A stretch of DNA of 53,137 nucleotides from JACKLD01 sp049297695 (GTDB lineage Bacteria > Pseudomonadota > Alphaproteobacteria > UBA2136 > UBA6156), in NCBI GenBank assembly GCA_049297695.1, contig JBAQUT010000027.1, positions 1-53,137 of the forward strand, in the 5' to 3' direction. Below are positions 15,809 through 23,678 of this stretch, one piece after another. A model generated the notes under the pieces. The model made no database searches. It had not been told where the DNA came from and was given only the letters and a program-made list of their open reading frames with translations. Both the position numbers and the translations under genes were made by a program. Numbering within the stretch: position 1 is the first letter of the stretch; each line of letters starts with the position of its first letter.

Positions 15809-15873
15809 TGTTGTCGTATAAGGATATGGCATTGTCATAACCGAATCCATTCAAAGTGGGATGCATAACAGAT

Positions 15874-16010
15874 GAAAGCCCCCAAAAGGCCCTGGAACGG
15901 GGCGGGGGGCTTTCGATACGGCGGGCCAGGATGGTGGTTTGTTTCCAAACCGGGGGAGAGAGTTGGCCCAAACCGTATGGTTGGAACCTCGCCTTTAAGC
16001 TTTCTCTCCC
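15874..16010 (-). ncRNA. Candidate structured RNA downstream of flgE
   Basis: On the minus strand, starting 21 bases after the flgE stop, three stem-loops follow each other: GGGAGAGA/TCTCTCCC (16010 to 15954) closing an internal CCAACC/GGTTTGG hairpin; GGTTTG-GAAA-CAAACC (15951-15936), a perfect stem with a GNRA tetraloop; and GAAAGCCCCC/GGGGGCTTTC (15914-15874) with an inner stem. No protein frame fits. Could be a 3' UTR element, a small RNA, or a dispersed repeat. Confidence 0.35.
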
Positions 16011-16031
16011 GAGAAGCCTAAGGGCGTTGGT

Positions 16032-17987
16032 TTACCGCAGCTGCAACAGTTCGTTGAGCATTTGGTCCACCGTGGTAATCACTTTGCTGTTAGCCTGAAA
16101 CGCCCGTTGCGCAACGATCATATTGGAGAACTCGGTGGCGATATCGGTGGTGGAGCCTTCCAAGGCACCGCTCACGATACGGCCCGTACCGCTGACGCCC
16201 GGTTGCTTGATGAGGGCTTGGCCAGAACTATCCGTGGTACGGAGCAAGCTACCTGACACCGACTCCAGCCCGCGGGGGTTTTGGAACACGGCGATGGCGA
16301 TTTTGTAGAGTTTTTTGGTTTCGCCGTTGGTGAACGTACCTGCCACAAACCCGTTTTCATCCACCTGAATGGCCGAAAGGTTACCCGAGGCAAAACCATC
16401 TTGGTTGATGAAGCTGGTGTTGAAGTCGGAGGCGTATTGGATGATCCCGTTGTTGGCCAAACCATCGCCTTGGGCGGCTTGGTCGGTTACCACAAACGTA
16501 CCAACGGTAGTGGGGTAGAACCCTGATGTCTCATCGAACGTGGTGGAGAAGGTGGCGCGGATTTGGTTTGTTGCAAAGTACACCTCGCGCGTACCTGTAC
16601 CACCAATAGCAGCCGATTCTAACAGCGTTGTACCCGCAGCGTTGTAGAGGCCCATGGTGGTGGCGCTTGTTTTGCGCAGCATATACGTACCAGGGGTGAC
16701 GCTTTCGCTTTCGACCGTGATGCTTAACGCGTTACCTGCGTTGCTGGTGCCTACGGTAACGGTACCTATGGCGGCGGCATCCGATACCGTGGCCAGAGTA
16801 AAGCTGCTGCCCACATCGATTTGCAAACCGCTGGGGAAGGTAAGGGTTTGGGCGCCTGTACCTGTAACCGTACCAACCTCGGCTTCAACCAACGTTGTGT
16901 TGGTGGCGTCGTAGAGGGCTACGTGCGTGGCATCCACACGGCGCAAAGTGTAGGTTGCGGCGGTGAATGTGGCGGGGAAGCGGACATCGTCGATATCCAG
17001 AACACCGGGAGAGGTATCGGCGGTGGCGGTGATGGCAGGAACCGTGGTGGTTTGGAAACCTAAACCTGTGCTAGTGGAACTTACGGTGTTGCCGCCACTG
17101 AAATCCCCAAAATTAAGGGTAATGGTGCTGGAATCCACACCATCGGCCCACACGGCATCCACCGTGGTGGGGTTGGCGTATTTGAGAGTACCGCTCGTGT
17201 TGAACTCTAACGTACCGCTTTGAATAAGGGTTTCGACACCTTCGATACCGCTTTGGATGTTGGAACCATCGGTGTAAAGTTGCCAATCCCATGTGTTGGA
17301 GGCGCGTTTGGAGAAGGCAAACGTCACGTCGCGGGCAGAACCTTGGCTGTCGTACACCCGGGCATCGGTAAGATAGATACCTTCGTTGGTGCTGGCCAGA
17401 ATGTTGGTAAGGCCGGTGGCAAGGGTGCCTGTAGTATCGTAAATGGCAGAGATGGGAACCTCGGTGCTGTTCAGGTTAACACCCAAGGTGAGGGTGCTGG
17501 TGGCTTGAGCCGATACACCCACGCTTTGAAGCTCCACGTTGGCCAAGTTTTGCAGGTTGGCAATTTCGCCCGAGCTATCGGTGCGCCAGCCTTGCAGGTA
17601 GTAGCCGCTGGGAGATACGAGGAAGCCTTCTTTGTTTTCGCTGAAGGCACCGGCACGGGTGTAGAAGTATTGGGTGCTGGTGTTTACATCGGCAGTATCC
17701 GCCACGCGGAAGAAGCCGTTGCCGGAAATGGCAAGGTCGGTCACGTTGTTGGAGGCATTGAGCGAACCTTGGGTGGCTTGGTCGCGGCGGACGGCGGTGT
17801 TGATACCACCCGCGTTATATTCGGTACCGCCCACACCGCTGCTGGTTACCAGCTGGCTGAACAGAGCCTTGCTGTTTTTATACCCCACGGTGTTGGTGTT
17901 GGCCAAGTTGTCGGAAATAACTGAGATGGCCTGACCTTGGGATGCGAGTCCGCTTACGCTGGCGGTCATGGCTCCGAATAAACCCAT
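16032..17987 (-). CDS. flgE: Flagellar hook protein FlgE
   Basis: Builds the curved hook joining rod and filament; exported by the flagellar type III system. 651 residues, longer than the roughly 400 of enterobacterial FlgE because of a large middle region. The N-terminus MGLFGAMTASVSGLASQGQA with VISDNLANTNTVGYKNS and the C-terminus GALEGSTTDIATEFSNMIVA with AFQANSKVITTVDQML are the conserved D0 helices. Residues about 344-378 and 433-467 are an internal duplication (TYTLRRVDATHVALYDATN versus TYMLRKTSATTMGLYNAAG) in the outer domain. Last gene of the fliK-flgD-flgE run, 46 bases after flgD. Confidence 0.95.
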   Translation of the reverse strand: MGLFGAMTASVSGLASQGQAISVISDNLANTNTVGYKNSKALFSQLVTSSGVGGTEYNAGGINTAVRRDQATQGSLNASNNVTDLAISGNGFFRVADTADVNTSTQYFYTRAGAFSENKEGFLVSPSGYYLQGWRTDSSGEIANLQNLANVELQSVGVSAQATSTLTLGVNLNSTEVPISAIYDTTGTLATGLTNILASTNEGIYLTDARVYDSQGSARDVTFAFSKRASNTWDWQLYTDGSNIQSGIEGVETLIQSGTLEFNTSGTLKYANPTTVDAVWADGVDSSTITLNFGDFSGGNTVSSTSTGLGFQTTTVPAITATADTSPGVLDIDDVRFPATFTAATYTLRRVDATHVALYDATNTTLVEAEVGTVTGTGAQTLTFPSGLQIDVGSSFTLATVSDAAAIGTVTVGTSNAGNALSITVESESVTPGTYMLRKTSATTMGLYNAAGTTLLESAAIGGTGTREVYFATNQIRATFSTTFDETSGFYPTTVGTFVVTDQAAQGDGLANNGIIQYASDFNTSFINQDGFASGNLSAIQVDENGFVAGTFTNGETKKLYKIAIAVFQNPRGLESVSGSLLRTTDSSGQALIKQPGVSGTGRIVSGALEGSTTDIATEFSNMIVAQRAFQANSKVITTVDQMLNELLQLR

Positions 17988-18033
17988 TTGATGTTCTCCT
18001 TGTTAAATGTTGTTCTGGTTAAAAATGTTTTGG

Positions 18034-18717
18034 TTAACTTTGGGGGGTCCGAATGCTCAGCACTTTGTCAAAGGCTGCGGTGCGGCCATCGGTGGTGCTG
18101 ACGGTTACGTTGCCATCGCCATCGTTGGTGACGCTGTTGACCACGGCAAAACTGTACAAATCGGCAGGGATTTTGGTGCCTTCAAAGTCGGAAGCGGAAA
18201 TGCGGAAGGTGTAGGGACCGTCGGCTTGTTGGATTCCGTCGGCGTTTTTGCCGTCCCATGTCATGTTATGGACTCCGGCCTTGCCTTCGCCGTTCAGGGT
18301 GCGGATGGTTTGGCCGCTGGCGTTGACGATTTCGATTTCCACGCGGCCTGCGATATCTTCCAGTTTGTAGCCGAAATCCATCGTTCCATTAGCCAGCGTA
18401 CCTTTGCTGCCGGGCATAAGAACCTCTTTGCCGATGGTGCCGATGGCCAAACCTTGCAGGCTGTAATCTTGGGTTTTGGAAAGTTTATCCAGAAAGCTGT
18501 TACTTTTGATGGTTTGTTCCAGCTGGCTGAACTGGGCGATTTGGCTGGTGAATTCGGTCCCTTCCATGGGGTTCAAAGGGTCTTGGTTTTTTAGCTGGGC
18601 CACCAGGAGTTTCAGAAAGGTATCGAAGTTGGCGTTTTCCAAGGCCGAGGTGTTACCCACCAGCGAGGCAACGGCGCTGGCGCCGGTGGTGCTGGAGGCT
18701 GCTGCTGCTGTGACCAT
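18034..18717 (-). CDS. flgD: Flagellar hook-capping protein FlgD
   Basis: Scaffold that sits on the growing hook and helps FlgE subunits polymerise; removed when the hook is finished. 227 residues. Diagnostic N-terminal motif FDTFLKLLVAQLKNQDPLNP, then EGTEFTSQIAQFSQLEQ, followed by a tudor-like/Fn3-like pair with GTLANGTMDFGYKLE and MTWDGKNADG. Lies 9 bases downstream of fliK and 46 upstream of flgE, in the classic hook order. The start has GGAGAACACC upstream. Firm. Confidence 0.95.
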   Translation of the reverse strand: MVTAAAASSTTGASAVASLVGNTSALENANFDTFLKLLVAQLKNQDPLNPMEGTEFTSQIAQFSQLEQTIKSNSFLDKLSKTQDYSLQGLAIGTIGKEVLMPGSKGTLANGTMDFGYKLEDIAGRVEIEIVNASGQTIRTLNGEGKAGVHNMTWDGKNADGIQQADGPYTFRISASDFEGTKIPADLYSFAVVNSVTNDGDGNVTVSTTDGRTAAFDKVLSIRTPQS

Positions 18718-18726
18718 GGTGTTCTC

Positions 18727-20349
18727 CTAAATCCGTACATCCACAATGCGGTCGGGAGATACCCATCCGGTTGTGTCTGTGGTGGCGTCTCCGTCCGCAT
18801 CACCCAGCCAGTTGGCTGCGTGTTGCTGGTTGCCTTGGGGGTTTTGGCCCTGTTGGCTTTGGGAATGCTGGTTGAAGGTGGAGGAGTTGGACCCCAGCAT
18901 GAGGCTGAGACCGCTTTCACCCAACTTCAAACCGGCATCGGCCAGTCCTTGTTTTAAACTATGCACATCCCGTGCCAAAAGCTCCACCACGGCGTTGTCG
19001 GTAGCGGTGATAGTGCCTTCTACTTTGTCGGCGCGGATGACCATTTCAATACGGATTTCGCCCAGTTCGGGCGGGTTTAAAATCATCCGCACAATGCCGC
19101 CGCCTTGGCCCGCAAGCTCTTTGACTTGCACCACGGTTTGGCGGGTTACGTCGGCGCGGGTGGCGTGGGCCAGTTTTTCGGCAAAGGGTGCAGAGGATGT
19201 GCTGCCTGCCGCTTTGGCGGTTTCATCCCAGGTGGGTGTGGCGGAGGTGGGTTCGGAGGATTCGGGTTTATCCAGCGTTGGCGCGGCTTCTCGTACTTGG
19301 CTAGGTGTCAAAGTACGTTCCAGCGTGGCTTCGCCGGTGGCGGATTCGGTGAGGCGGGCGACCTCAATGCCTTTGGGGGCATCCAGCACGGCGGAGGCTT
19401 CCACAGGGCTTACAGTGGGGTTGAGAGGTAAGGTGTGGGGGTGGATGGGTTTGGCCTCCACCACTGGTGTGGCGAGGGCGGGAAGCGTGGGTGCGGCTTC
19501 GGTAGCAACGGGTTCGGGTGTGGTGTCGTCATCCCCTTCGGTCAGTTGGGCTTTCAGGCTGGCCAACACTTTGGCGGGGTCGATGATGGTAGTATCGGTG
19601 GCAAGCGATGCGGGAATGGCTTCGGCCGAGGGAAGGAGGGGGAGCGGGGCATCCACGGTTTCGGTTGTCTCGGGCAACCCGTGGGCCAGTTGGCGGGCAA
19701 GAGTGCTGCAATCGTGCTGACCCATGGCCTTAAAGGCACCCAAGCCTGCGCGTTGCACGGCGGCGGTGGCGATGTGGATATCCACCTGTGTCACATCCAC
19801 CGTGATGGTTTGTTGGGTGAGCATGGGGGTTAACGAGGTGCTGCTGGCGGCCATCATGGCCATCAGGTTGCCCAGCGTGCTATCCGCTGTATCTTGGTTT
19901 AACATATCTTTCACCAGCTGGAGCATGGTTTCAATCTGGGTGGCTTTCACCACGGCCACGGCAGGGTCCATCCCCAGTTGTGTGAAGGCGGCGGCAAGAT
20001 CGCTTCCGTTGCCGATGGCGGCCATATCGAACCCGCTTTGCTGCAATTGAACAATGGTTTGCTGCACGTGGATGAACACGGCTTGGATGTTCACTTGAAG
20101 GCTATCAGCGCCTGTGAGTTCAAACAGTTCGGGGGGGAGTTCGGCGCCGGGGGAATCTTTCAGGCTGGCCAGCAGGGCGGCTAAATCGGTGTCGGTTGGG
20201 GTGGTGGTGGCATCGCTGATGGCGCCCATGAGGTTGGCAAACAAGCCTTCCAGCCCTGCGGGGGCGCCTTGGGTGGCGGCATCGCCTCCCATAAGGCCGC
20301 CAAGCAGGCCGCCTATACCTTGGGACATAAGGGGCATAAAGGATTGCAT
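18727..20349 (-). CDS. fliK: Flagellar hook-length control protein FliK
   Basis: Secreted ruler that ends hook growth by acting on FlhB. 540 residues from MQSFMPLMSQGIGG (start at 20349); a longer frame to 20592 overlaps the divergent FlhB-like gene and is rejected. The N-terminal and middle parts are Ala/Thr/Pro-rich and poorly conserved, as usual. The C-terminal Flg_hook domain (about residues 410-500) carries GGGIVRMILNPPELGEIRIE and LARDVHSLKQGLADAGLKL, then a Gln/Asn-rich tail. First gene of the hook run and divergent, over 85 bases, from a FlhB C-terminal homologue. Confidence 0.93.
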   Translation of the reverse strand: MQSFMPLMSQGIGGLLGGLMGGDAATQGAPAGLEGLFANLMGAISDATTTPTDTDLAALLASLKDSPGAELPPELFELTGADSLQVNIQAVFIHVQQTIVQLQQSGFDMAAIGNGSDLAAAFTQLGMDPAVAVVKATQIETMLQLVKDMLNQDTADSTLGNLMAMMAASSTSLTPMLTQQTITVDVTQVDIHIATAAVQRAGLGAFKAMGQHDCSTLARQLAHGLPETTETVDAPLPLLPSAEAIPASLATDTTIIDPAKVLASLKAQLTEGDDDTTPEPVATEAAPTLPALATPVVEAKPIHPHTLPLNPTVSPVEASAVLDAPKGIEVARLTESATGEATLERTLTPSQVREAAPTLDKPESSEPTSATPTWDETAKAAGSTSSAPFAEKLAHATRADVTRQTVVQVKELAGQGGGIVRMILNPPELGEIRIEMVIRADKVEGTITATDNAVVELLARDVHSLKQGLADAGLKLGESGLSLMLGSNSSTFNQHSQSQQGQNPQGNQQHAANWLGDADGDATTDTTGWVSPDRIVDVRI

Positions 20350-20434
20350 GACGGCGGCCTTTCGTTTTGGTACGATACGAGATATGGGGAGGGAGGCTAC
20401 GTGCCACCCCCTTGCCAAAAAGGATGCACAAGCT

Positions 20435-20728
20435 ATGCCAACTAACCCCCCGCGCCCGCCCGCACCGCAAACCAAAGCCGCGGCGCTGAAGTACGACCGT
20501 GCGAAAGATGCGGCCCCGATGTTGACCGCCAAAGGGCGAGGGGCGGTGGCGGAGCGGATTATTGAAGTGGCCAAAGCCAACAACATCCCCATCCAAAGCG
20601 ATGCCGATTTGGTGGAGATTTTGGAAAAAGTGGAGATTGATACCGAAATCCCGCTAGAGGTTTACACCGTGGTAGCCGAGATTTTCAGCTTTTTGTACAA
20701 GGCCAATGCGGCGAAGAAAGCCTCTTGA
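20435..20728 (+). CDS. FlhB C-terminal domain homologue
   Basis: 97 residues equal to the cytoplasmic autocleaved tail of FlhB/YscU: AAALKYDRAKDAAPMLTAKG followed by AERIIEVAKANNIPIQSDAD and EIPLEVYTVVAEIFSFLY. There are no membrane helices and the NPTH cleavage motif itself is absent, as in the stand-alone paralogues often called FlhX. These can substitute for or modulate the substrate-specificity switch. Start 20435 has AAAGGA upstream. Placed back to back with fliK, whose product acts on this very domain, so shared control is likely. Confidence 0.85.
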   Translation: MPTNPPRPPAPQTKAAALKYDRAKDAAPMLTAKGRGAVAERIIEVAKANNIPIQSDADLVEILEKVEIDTEIPLEVYTVVAEIFSFLYKANAAKKAS

Positions 20729-20758
20729 CGTTTCTTACTTTTAAGTATACATAAAAGG

Positions 20759-21388
20759 ATGGAACCATCGATTTCCCCCATTCTTTTTCTTTCCGGATAC
20801 CAAGGCGCAGGCAAAGATACGTTGGCCAACATGCTGGTGGAGCGGTACGGGTTTCAAAGCGTTCATTCGATTTGGTGGATTAAGCAACAAGCGGCAACCG
20901 CGTTGGCGATGCATGTACCCTTGGACAAAGTGGAAGGGTATCTTTCCACCGACCATGTGTTGAAGGAGTTACCGTTGCCGTTTGAGCCTTTTAACGGTTT
21001 ATCGTCTCGCGCATGGCAAAAGAAAGAAGGGAAGCGTTACGGATATGCGGAAAAGGTTGAGAAGCTTTTACAGGAAAAACTATTACCACGAACAACACCT
21101 TTGGTTGTAACAGGCATGCGGGTAGACAAGCGTCACGAGATGATGCGACAAGCTGTGAAGAAGCATGGACTACCAGCTTTGTTTGTGTGGGTAAAAAAAG
21201 ATGTTGTTACCCCCTTGGCTGAGAGTGAAAAGGCTCCCGATTTATACCCCCCAGAACCATGGTTTGATATATGCGTAACGAATGTTATGGGTCAACCTAA
21301 GGCTATGTGGGAGCAACTTGGGGAACAATACCCTACCCTCAAAGGTTTGGAAAAGGCTGGAACAACACCAGATTCCATGTATAGATAG
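20759..21388 (+). CDS. P-loop kinase-like protein, 209 aa
   Basis: Starts MEPSISPILFLSGYQGAGKD; GYQGAGKDT at residues 14-22 is a Walker A motif of the small nucleotide/nucleoside kinase type, with KDT recalling deoxynucleoside monophosphate kinases. TTPLVVTGMRVDKRHEMMRQ could carry the Walker B-like strand and an Arg-rich lid, and a later strand reads ALFVWVKK. Substrate unknown. The ATG is 8 bases after a TATACA box preceded by TTGACG at 15 bases; AAAAGG overlaps the gap. It lies 3 bases before rsmH and may be co-transcribed. Slightly AT-richer than neighbours. Confidence 0.6.
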   Translation: MEPSISPILFLSGYQGAGKDTLANMLVERYGFQSVHSIWWIKQQAATALAMHVPLDKVEGYLSTDHVLKELPLPFEPFNGLSSRAWQKKEGKRYGYAEKVEKLLQEKLLPRTTPLVVTGMRVDKRHEMMRQAVKKHGLPALFVWVKKDVVTPLAESEKAPDLYPPEPWFDICVTNVMGQPKAMWEQLGEQYPTLKGLEKAGTTPDSMYR

Positions 21389-21391
21389 CGT

Positions 21392-22294
21392 ATGACCACC
21401 CGCCATACCCCCGTGCTGTTTGCCGACGTGATGGATGTGCTGCAACCCGCCGTGGGCAAAATGATGGTGGATGGTACGTTGGGAGGCGCGGGGCATGCTA
21501 AAGGATTGATTGAGCATGGGGCTACGGTGGTGGGGTTGGACCGCGATGCCACGGCGTTGGCGCGGGTAGGCGAGGTGGCGGGATTGATGAAGGTTCATGG
21601 GAATTTCAGAGATTTGGATGACTTGCTGAACGGTGCGGGCGTGGGGTTGGTAGACGGGATTTTGCTGGATTTGGGGTATTCCTCCGACCAGATGGACGAT
21701 GCAGCGCGGGGGTTGAGTTATCAGGCCGATGGCCCGTTGGACATGCGCCTGAACCCCGACCAGCGGTTGACCGCGGCCGAGATTGTGAACCGTTGGGACG
21801 AAAAAGAGATTGCCCGCGTGCTGTGGGAGTTTGGCGAAGAGCCCAAAAGCCGCCAGATTGCAGGGCGGTTGGTGCGGCAGCGGAAAGAGCAACCGTTGGC
21901 CACAACGGGGCAATTGATGGCCGTCATTGAAGCCGTGTACCCCCCGCGCCACCAAGCGCGGAGCCATCCTGCCGCCCGCACCTTTCAAGCCTTGCGTATT
22001 GCGGTGAACGGGGAGCTGGACGATCTCACGACGGCTATTCCCCACGCCGTGGCGCGGTTGAACGTGGGAGGGCGGTTGGCGATTATCACCTTCAACAGTT
22101 TGGAGGACAAACTGGTGAAACGGATGTTCCAAGCCTTAGCAGCCGACATGTTGGACAACGTGGGCCGTGTGATTGGTAGGGCGCCGTTTAAGGTGGGGAA
22201 AAAGATTGAGCCCACCGACGAGGAAATTACCACCAACCGCCGCGCGCGGAGTGCCAAAATCCGGTGGCTGGAACGGATACGGGAAGAGGATTGA
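21392..22294 (+). CDS. rsmH: 16S rRNA (cytosine-1402-N4) methyltransferase
   Basis: Uses S-adenosylmethionine to methylate C1402 in the ribosomal P site. 300 residues. Starts TTRHTPVLFADVMDVLQP with DGTLGGAGHAKGLIEHG as the SAM-binding motif, GLDRD, then GILLDLGYSSDQMDDAARG, GPLDMRL, and the C-terminal RIAVNGELDDL and GGRLAIITFNSLED. All conserved blocks are present. Odd location: in most bacteria it follows mraZ in the cell-division cluster, but here mraZ is 6 kb away and ftsL, ftsI and mur genes are absent. Firm identification. Confidence 0.96.
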   Translation: MTTRHTPVLFADVMDVLQPAVGKMMVDGTLGGAGHAKGLIEHGATVVGLDRDATALARVGEVAGLMKVHGNFRDLDDLLNGAGVGLVDGILLDLGYSSDQMDDAARGLSYQADGPLDMRLNPDQRLTAAEIVNRWDEKEIARVLWEFGEEPKSRQIAGRLVRQRKEQPLATTGQLMAVIEAVYPPRHQARSHPAARTFQALRIAVNGELDDLTTAIPHAVARLNVGGRLAIITFNSLEDKLVKRMFQALAADMLDNVGRVIGRAPFKVGKKIEPTDEEITTNRRARSAKIRWLERIREED

Positions 22295-22295
22295 G

Positions 22296-22808
22296 ATGGA
22301 CGTGATTGTGACAACACAAACAGGAAGCCCCAACGCAACTGCGGAGGTGAATGGTCAAATGGTTGCCTGCATCATTGGCCAACACGGCCCCAAGCCTGCC
22401 ACTCTCAAGCGCGAAGGCGATGGCTGCACGCCGTTGGGAACATGGCAGGTGTTGTACGGGTTTTACAGGGCGGATAGGGTGGCCAAGCCTGCGGGCAACC
22501 TGCCGTGGCGGGCTTTAACACCAGATGATGGATGGTGCGACGCCCCCACCGACCCCTTGTACAACCAATCCGTTCCCGTGGGTTACCCTGCCAGCCACGA
22601 GGTGATGTTGCGCGAAGATACGGCCTATGATTACGTGGTGGTGCTGGGCCATAACCAACCGCCTGTGGCAGGGGCGGGGAGTGCGGTGTTCCTCCACGTG
22701 TGGCACCCCGGCAAAACCCATACGGCGGGGTGCGTGGCGTTGAAGGTGGCGGATATGGCCCGTGTGGTGGCCAGCTTAACGCGGGAGAGCGTGGTGGATG
22801 TGCGCTAA
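22296..22808 (+). CDS. L,D-transpeptidase (YkuD) family protein without signal peptide
   Basis: 170 residues. The active-site block FLHVWHPGKTHTAGCVAL gives His134 and the nucleophile Cys146 in a TAGC context, the YkuD signature (normally HGC). GDGCTPLGTWQVLYGFYRAD earlier fits the strand that carries the conserved G.TP.G motif. YkuD enzymes crosslink peptidoglycan in the periplasm, but this protein has no signal peptide or membrane anchor; an alternative is a cytoplasmic or differently exported carboxypeptidase-like enzyme. It starts one base after the rsmH stop and its end overlaps the next gene by 11 bases, so these form an operon. Confidence 0.85.
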   Translation: MDVIVTTQTGSPNATAEVNGQMVACIIGQHGPKPATLKREGDGCTPLGTWQVLYGFYRADRVAKPAGNLPWRALTPDDGWCDAPTDPLYNQSVPVGYPASHEVMLREDTAYDYVVVLGHNQPPVAGAGSAVFLHVWHPGKTHTAGCVALKVADMARVVASLTRESVVDVR

Positions 22809-23019
22809 GAAAGCCCCTGTGGTGCGGGATAACCCAGCGTTGTGGGAAGACGTGAAGGCTGCCGTGAAAGCGGGCGACAAAGGGGGCAAGCCCGGCCAAT
22901 GGAGTGCGCGGAAGGCGCAGATGGCGGTGCTGTTGTATGGGAAGGCGGGGGGTGGGTATGCATCTGCTAAGCCGGTGGATACCTCGTTGCAGCGGTGGCA
23001 GGGGGTTCAGAAGGGTTGA
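22798..23019 (+). CDS. Small basic protein, DUF5872-like, 73 aa
   Basis: The core LWEDVKAAVKAGDKGGKPGQ then WSARKAQMAVLLYGKAGGGY is nearly the whole protein and matches what I remember of the DUF5872 family (K..VKA..KGG..GQWSARKAQ). Function unknown; similar segments are found in small stand-alone proteins and at the ends of larger ones. Very basic, soluble, possibly nucleic-acid binding. The ATG overlaps the transpeptidase gene by 11 bases. Alternative is none that I can see; family name is from memory. Confidence 0.7.
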   Translation: MCAKKAPVVRDNPALWEDVKAAVKAGDKGGKPGQWSARKAQMAVLLYGKAGGGYASAKPVDTSLQRWQGVQKG

Positions 23020-23028
23020 CATTAAATA

Positions 23029-23565
23029 ATGTATACTTTAAAAGATGGTATGGGCCCTATATCGTCGAATATTTTATCCATGTTGCCTGAGGATGTTTTG
23101 CAAGCATTGCAAGGACGTTTGGCGTGGGAAGTGGAGGTTTTGTTGCCTGCAATTGCCCATGCATTTGCGATTCGGGGGTGTGTGTACTATGAGGATCAGG
23201 TTTACAAAGATTGCAAGAAAGCCGTGGATGTATATTCATCTGTGGAAGATCTTCCATCTTACGTGTGCCGTCCAATACCTGGTATGTGCACGACGGTTTT
23301 GACCCCTTACCCTAACCCCCAAAGACCCAATGGATTAAAATATCCCGAACATATCCAGAAGCGGGCTGAGCATTTTGTACCTCGACAAGCTTGGTACTAT
23401 GTCGTTGATGTATCGTGCCGGAGCACTCCTTTTGTGGCTTTGATGGGCATAATGATGTAGCGGCATGGGGAGCAGTTCAGGGATGACGATTATCGCAAAG
23501 TTTTAGCACCTATTTTAAACACAATGTGCCGCGAGATTGAAGCTAAAGAAGCCGCAACACGCTAA
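23029..23565 (+). pseudogene. Hypothetical gene interrupted by an in-frame TAG
   Basis: A 143-codon frame from 23029 ends in TAG (23458-23460), but the same frame continues for 34 clearly protein-like codons (RHGEQFRDDDYRKVLAPILN and on to EIEAKEAATR) to a TAA at 23563-23565. Alternatively two compensating frameshifts are present: in the -1 frame around the TAG the DNA reads CGFDGHNDVAAWGAVQ. Either way the gene looks freshly broken or misread. The first part has the motif LAWEVEVLLPAIAHAFAIRG and several cysteines; family unknown. AT-richer than neighbours. A later in-frame ATG at 23050 could be the true start. Confidence 0.55.
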
Positions 23566-23678
23566 AATATTAGAAATATTTCCCACGCATCTCAAAAAAT
23601 GATGGAATGAGCTTTAAGCACTCCACTCGCCACCAGCTTCATCAAGTGTTAGCGTTCCCCACCAACAGGAGAACCCCC

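Noticed and set aside
23016..23037. TTGACA and TATACT before the interrupted gene as a promoter
   Set aside because: The spacer is only 10 bases, and the -10-like box lies inside the chosen reading frame.
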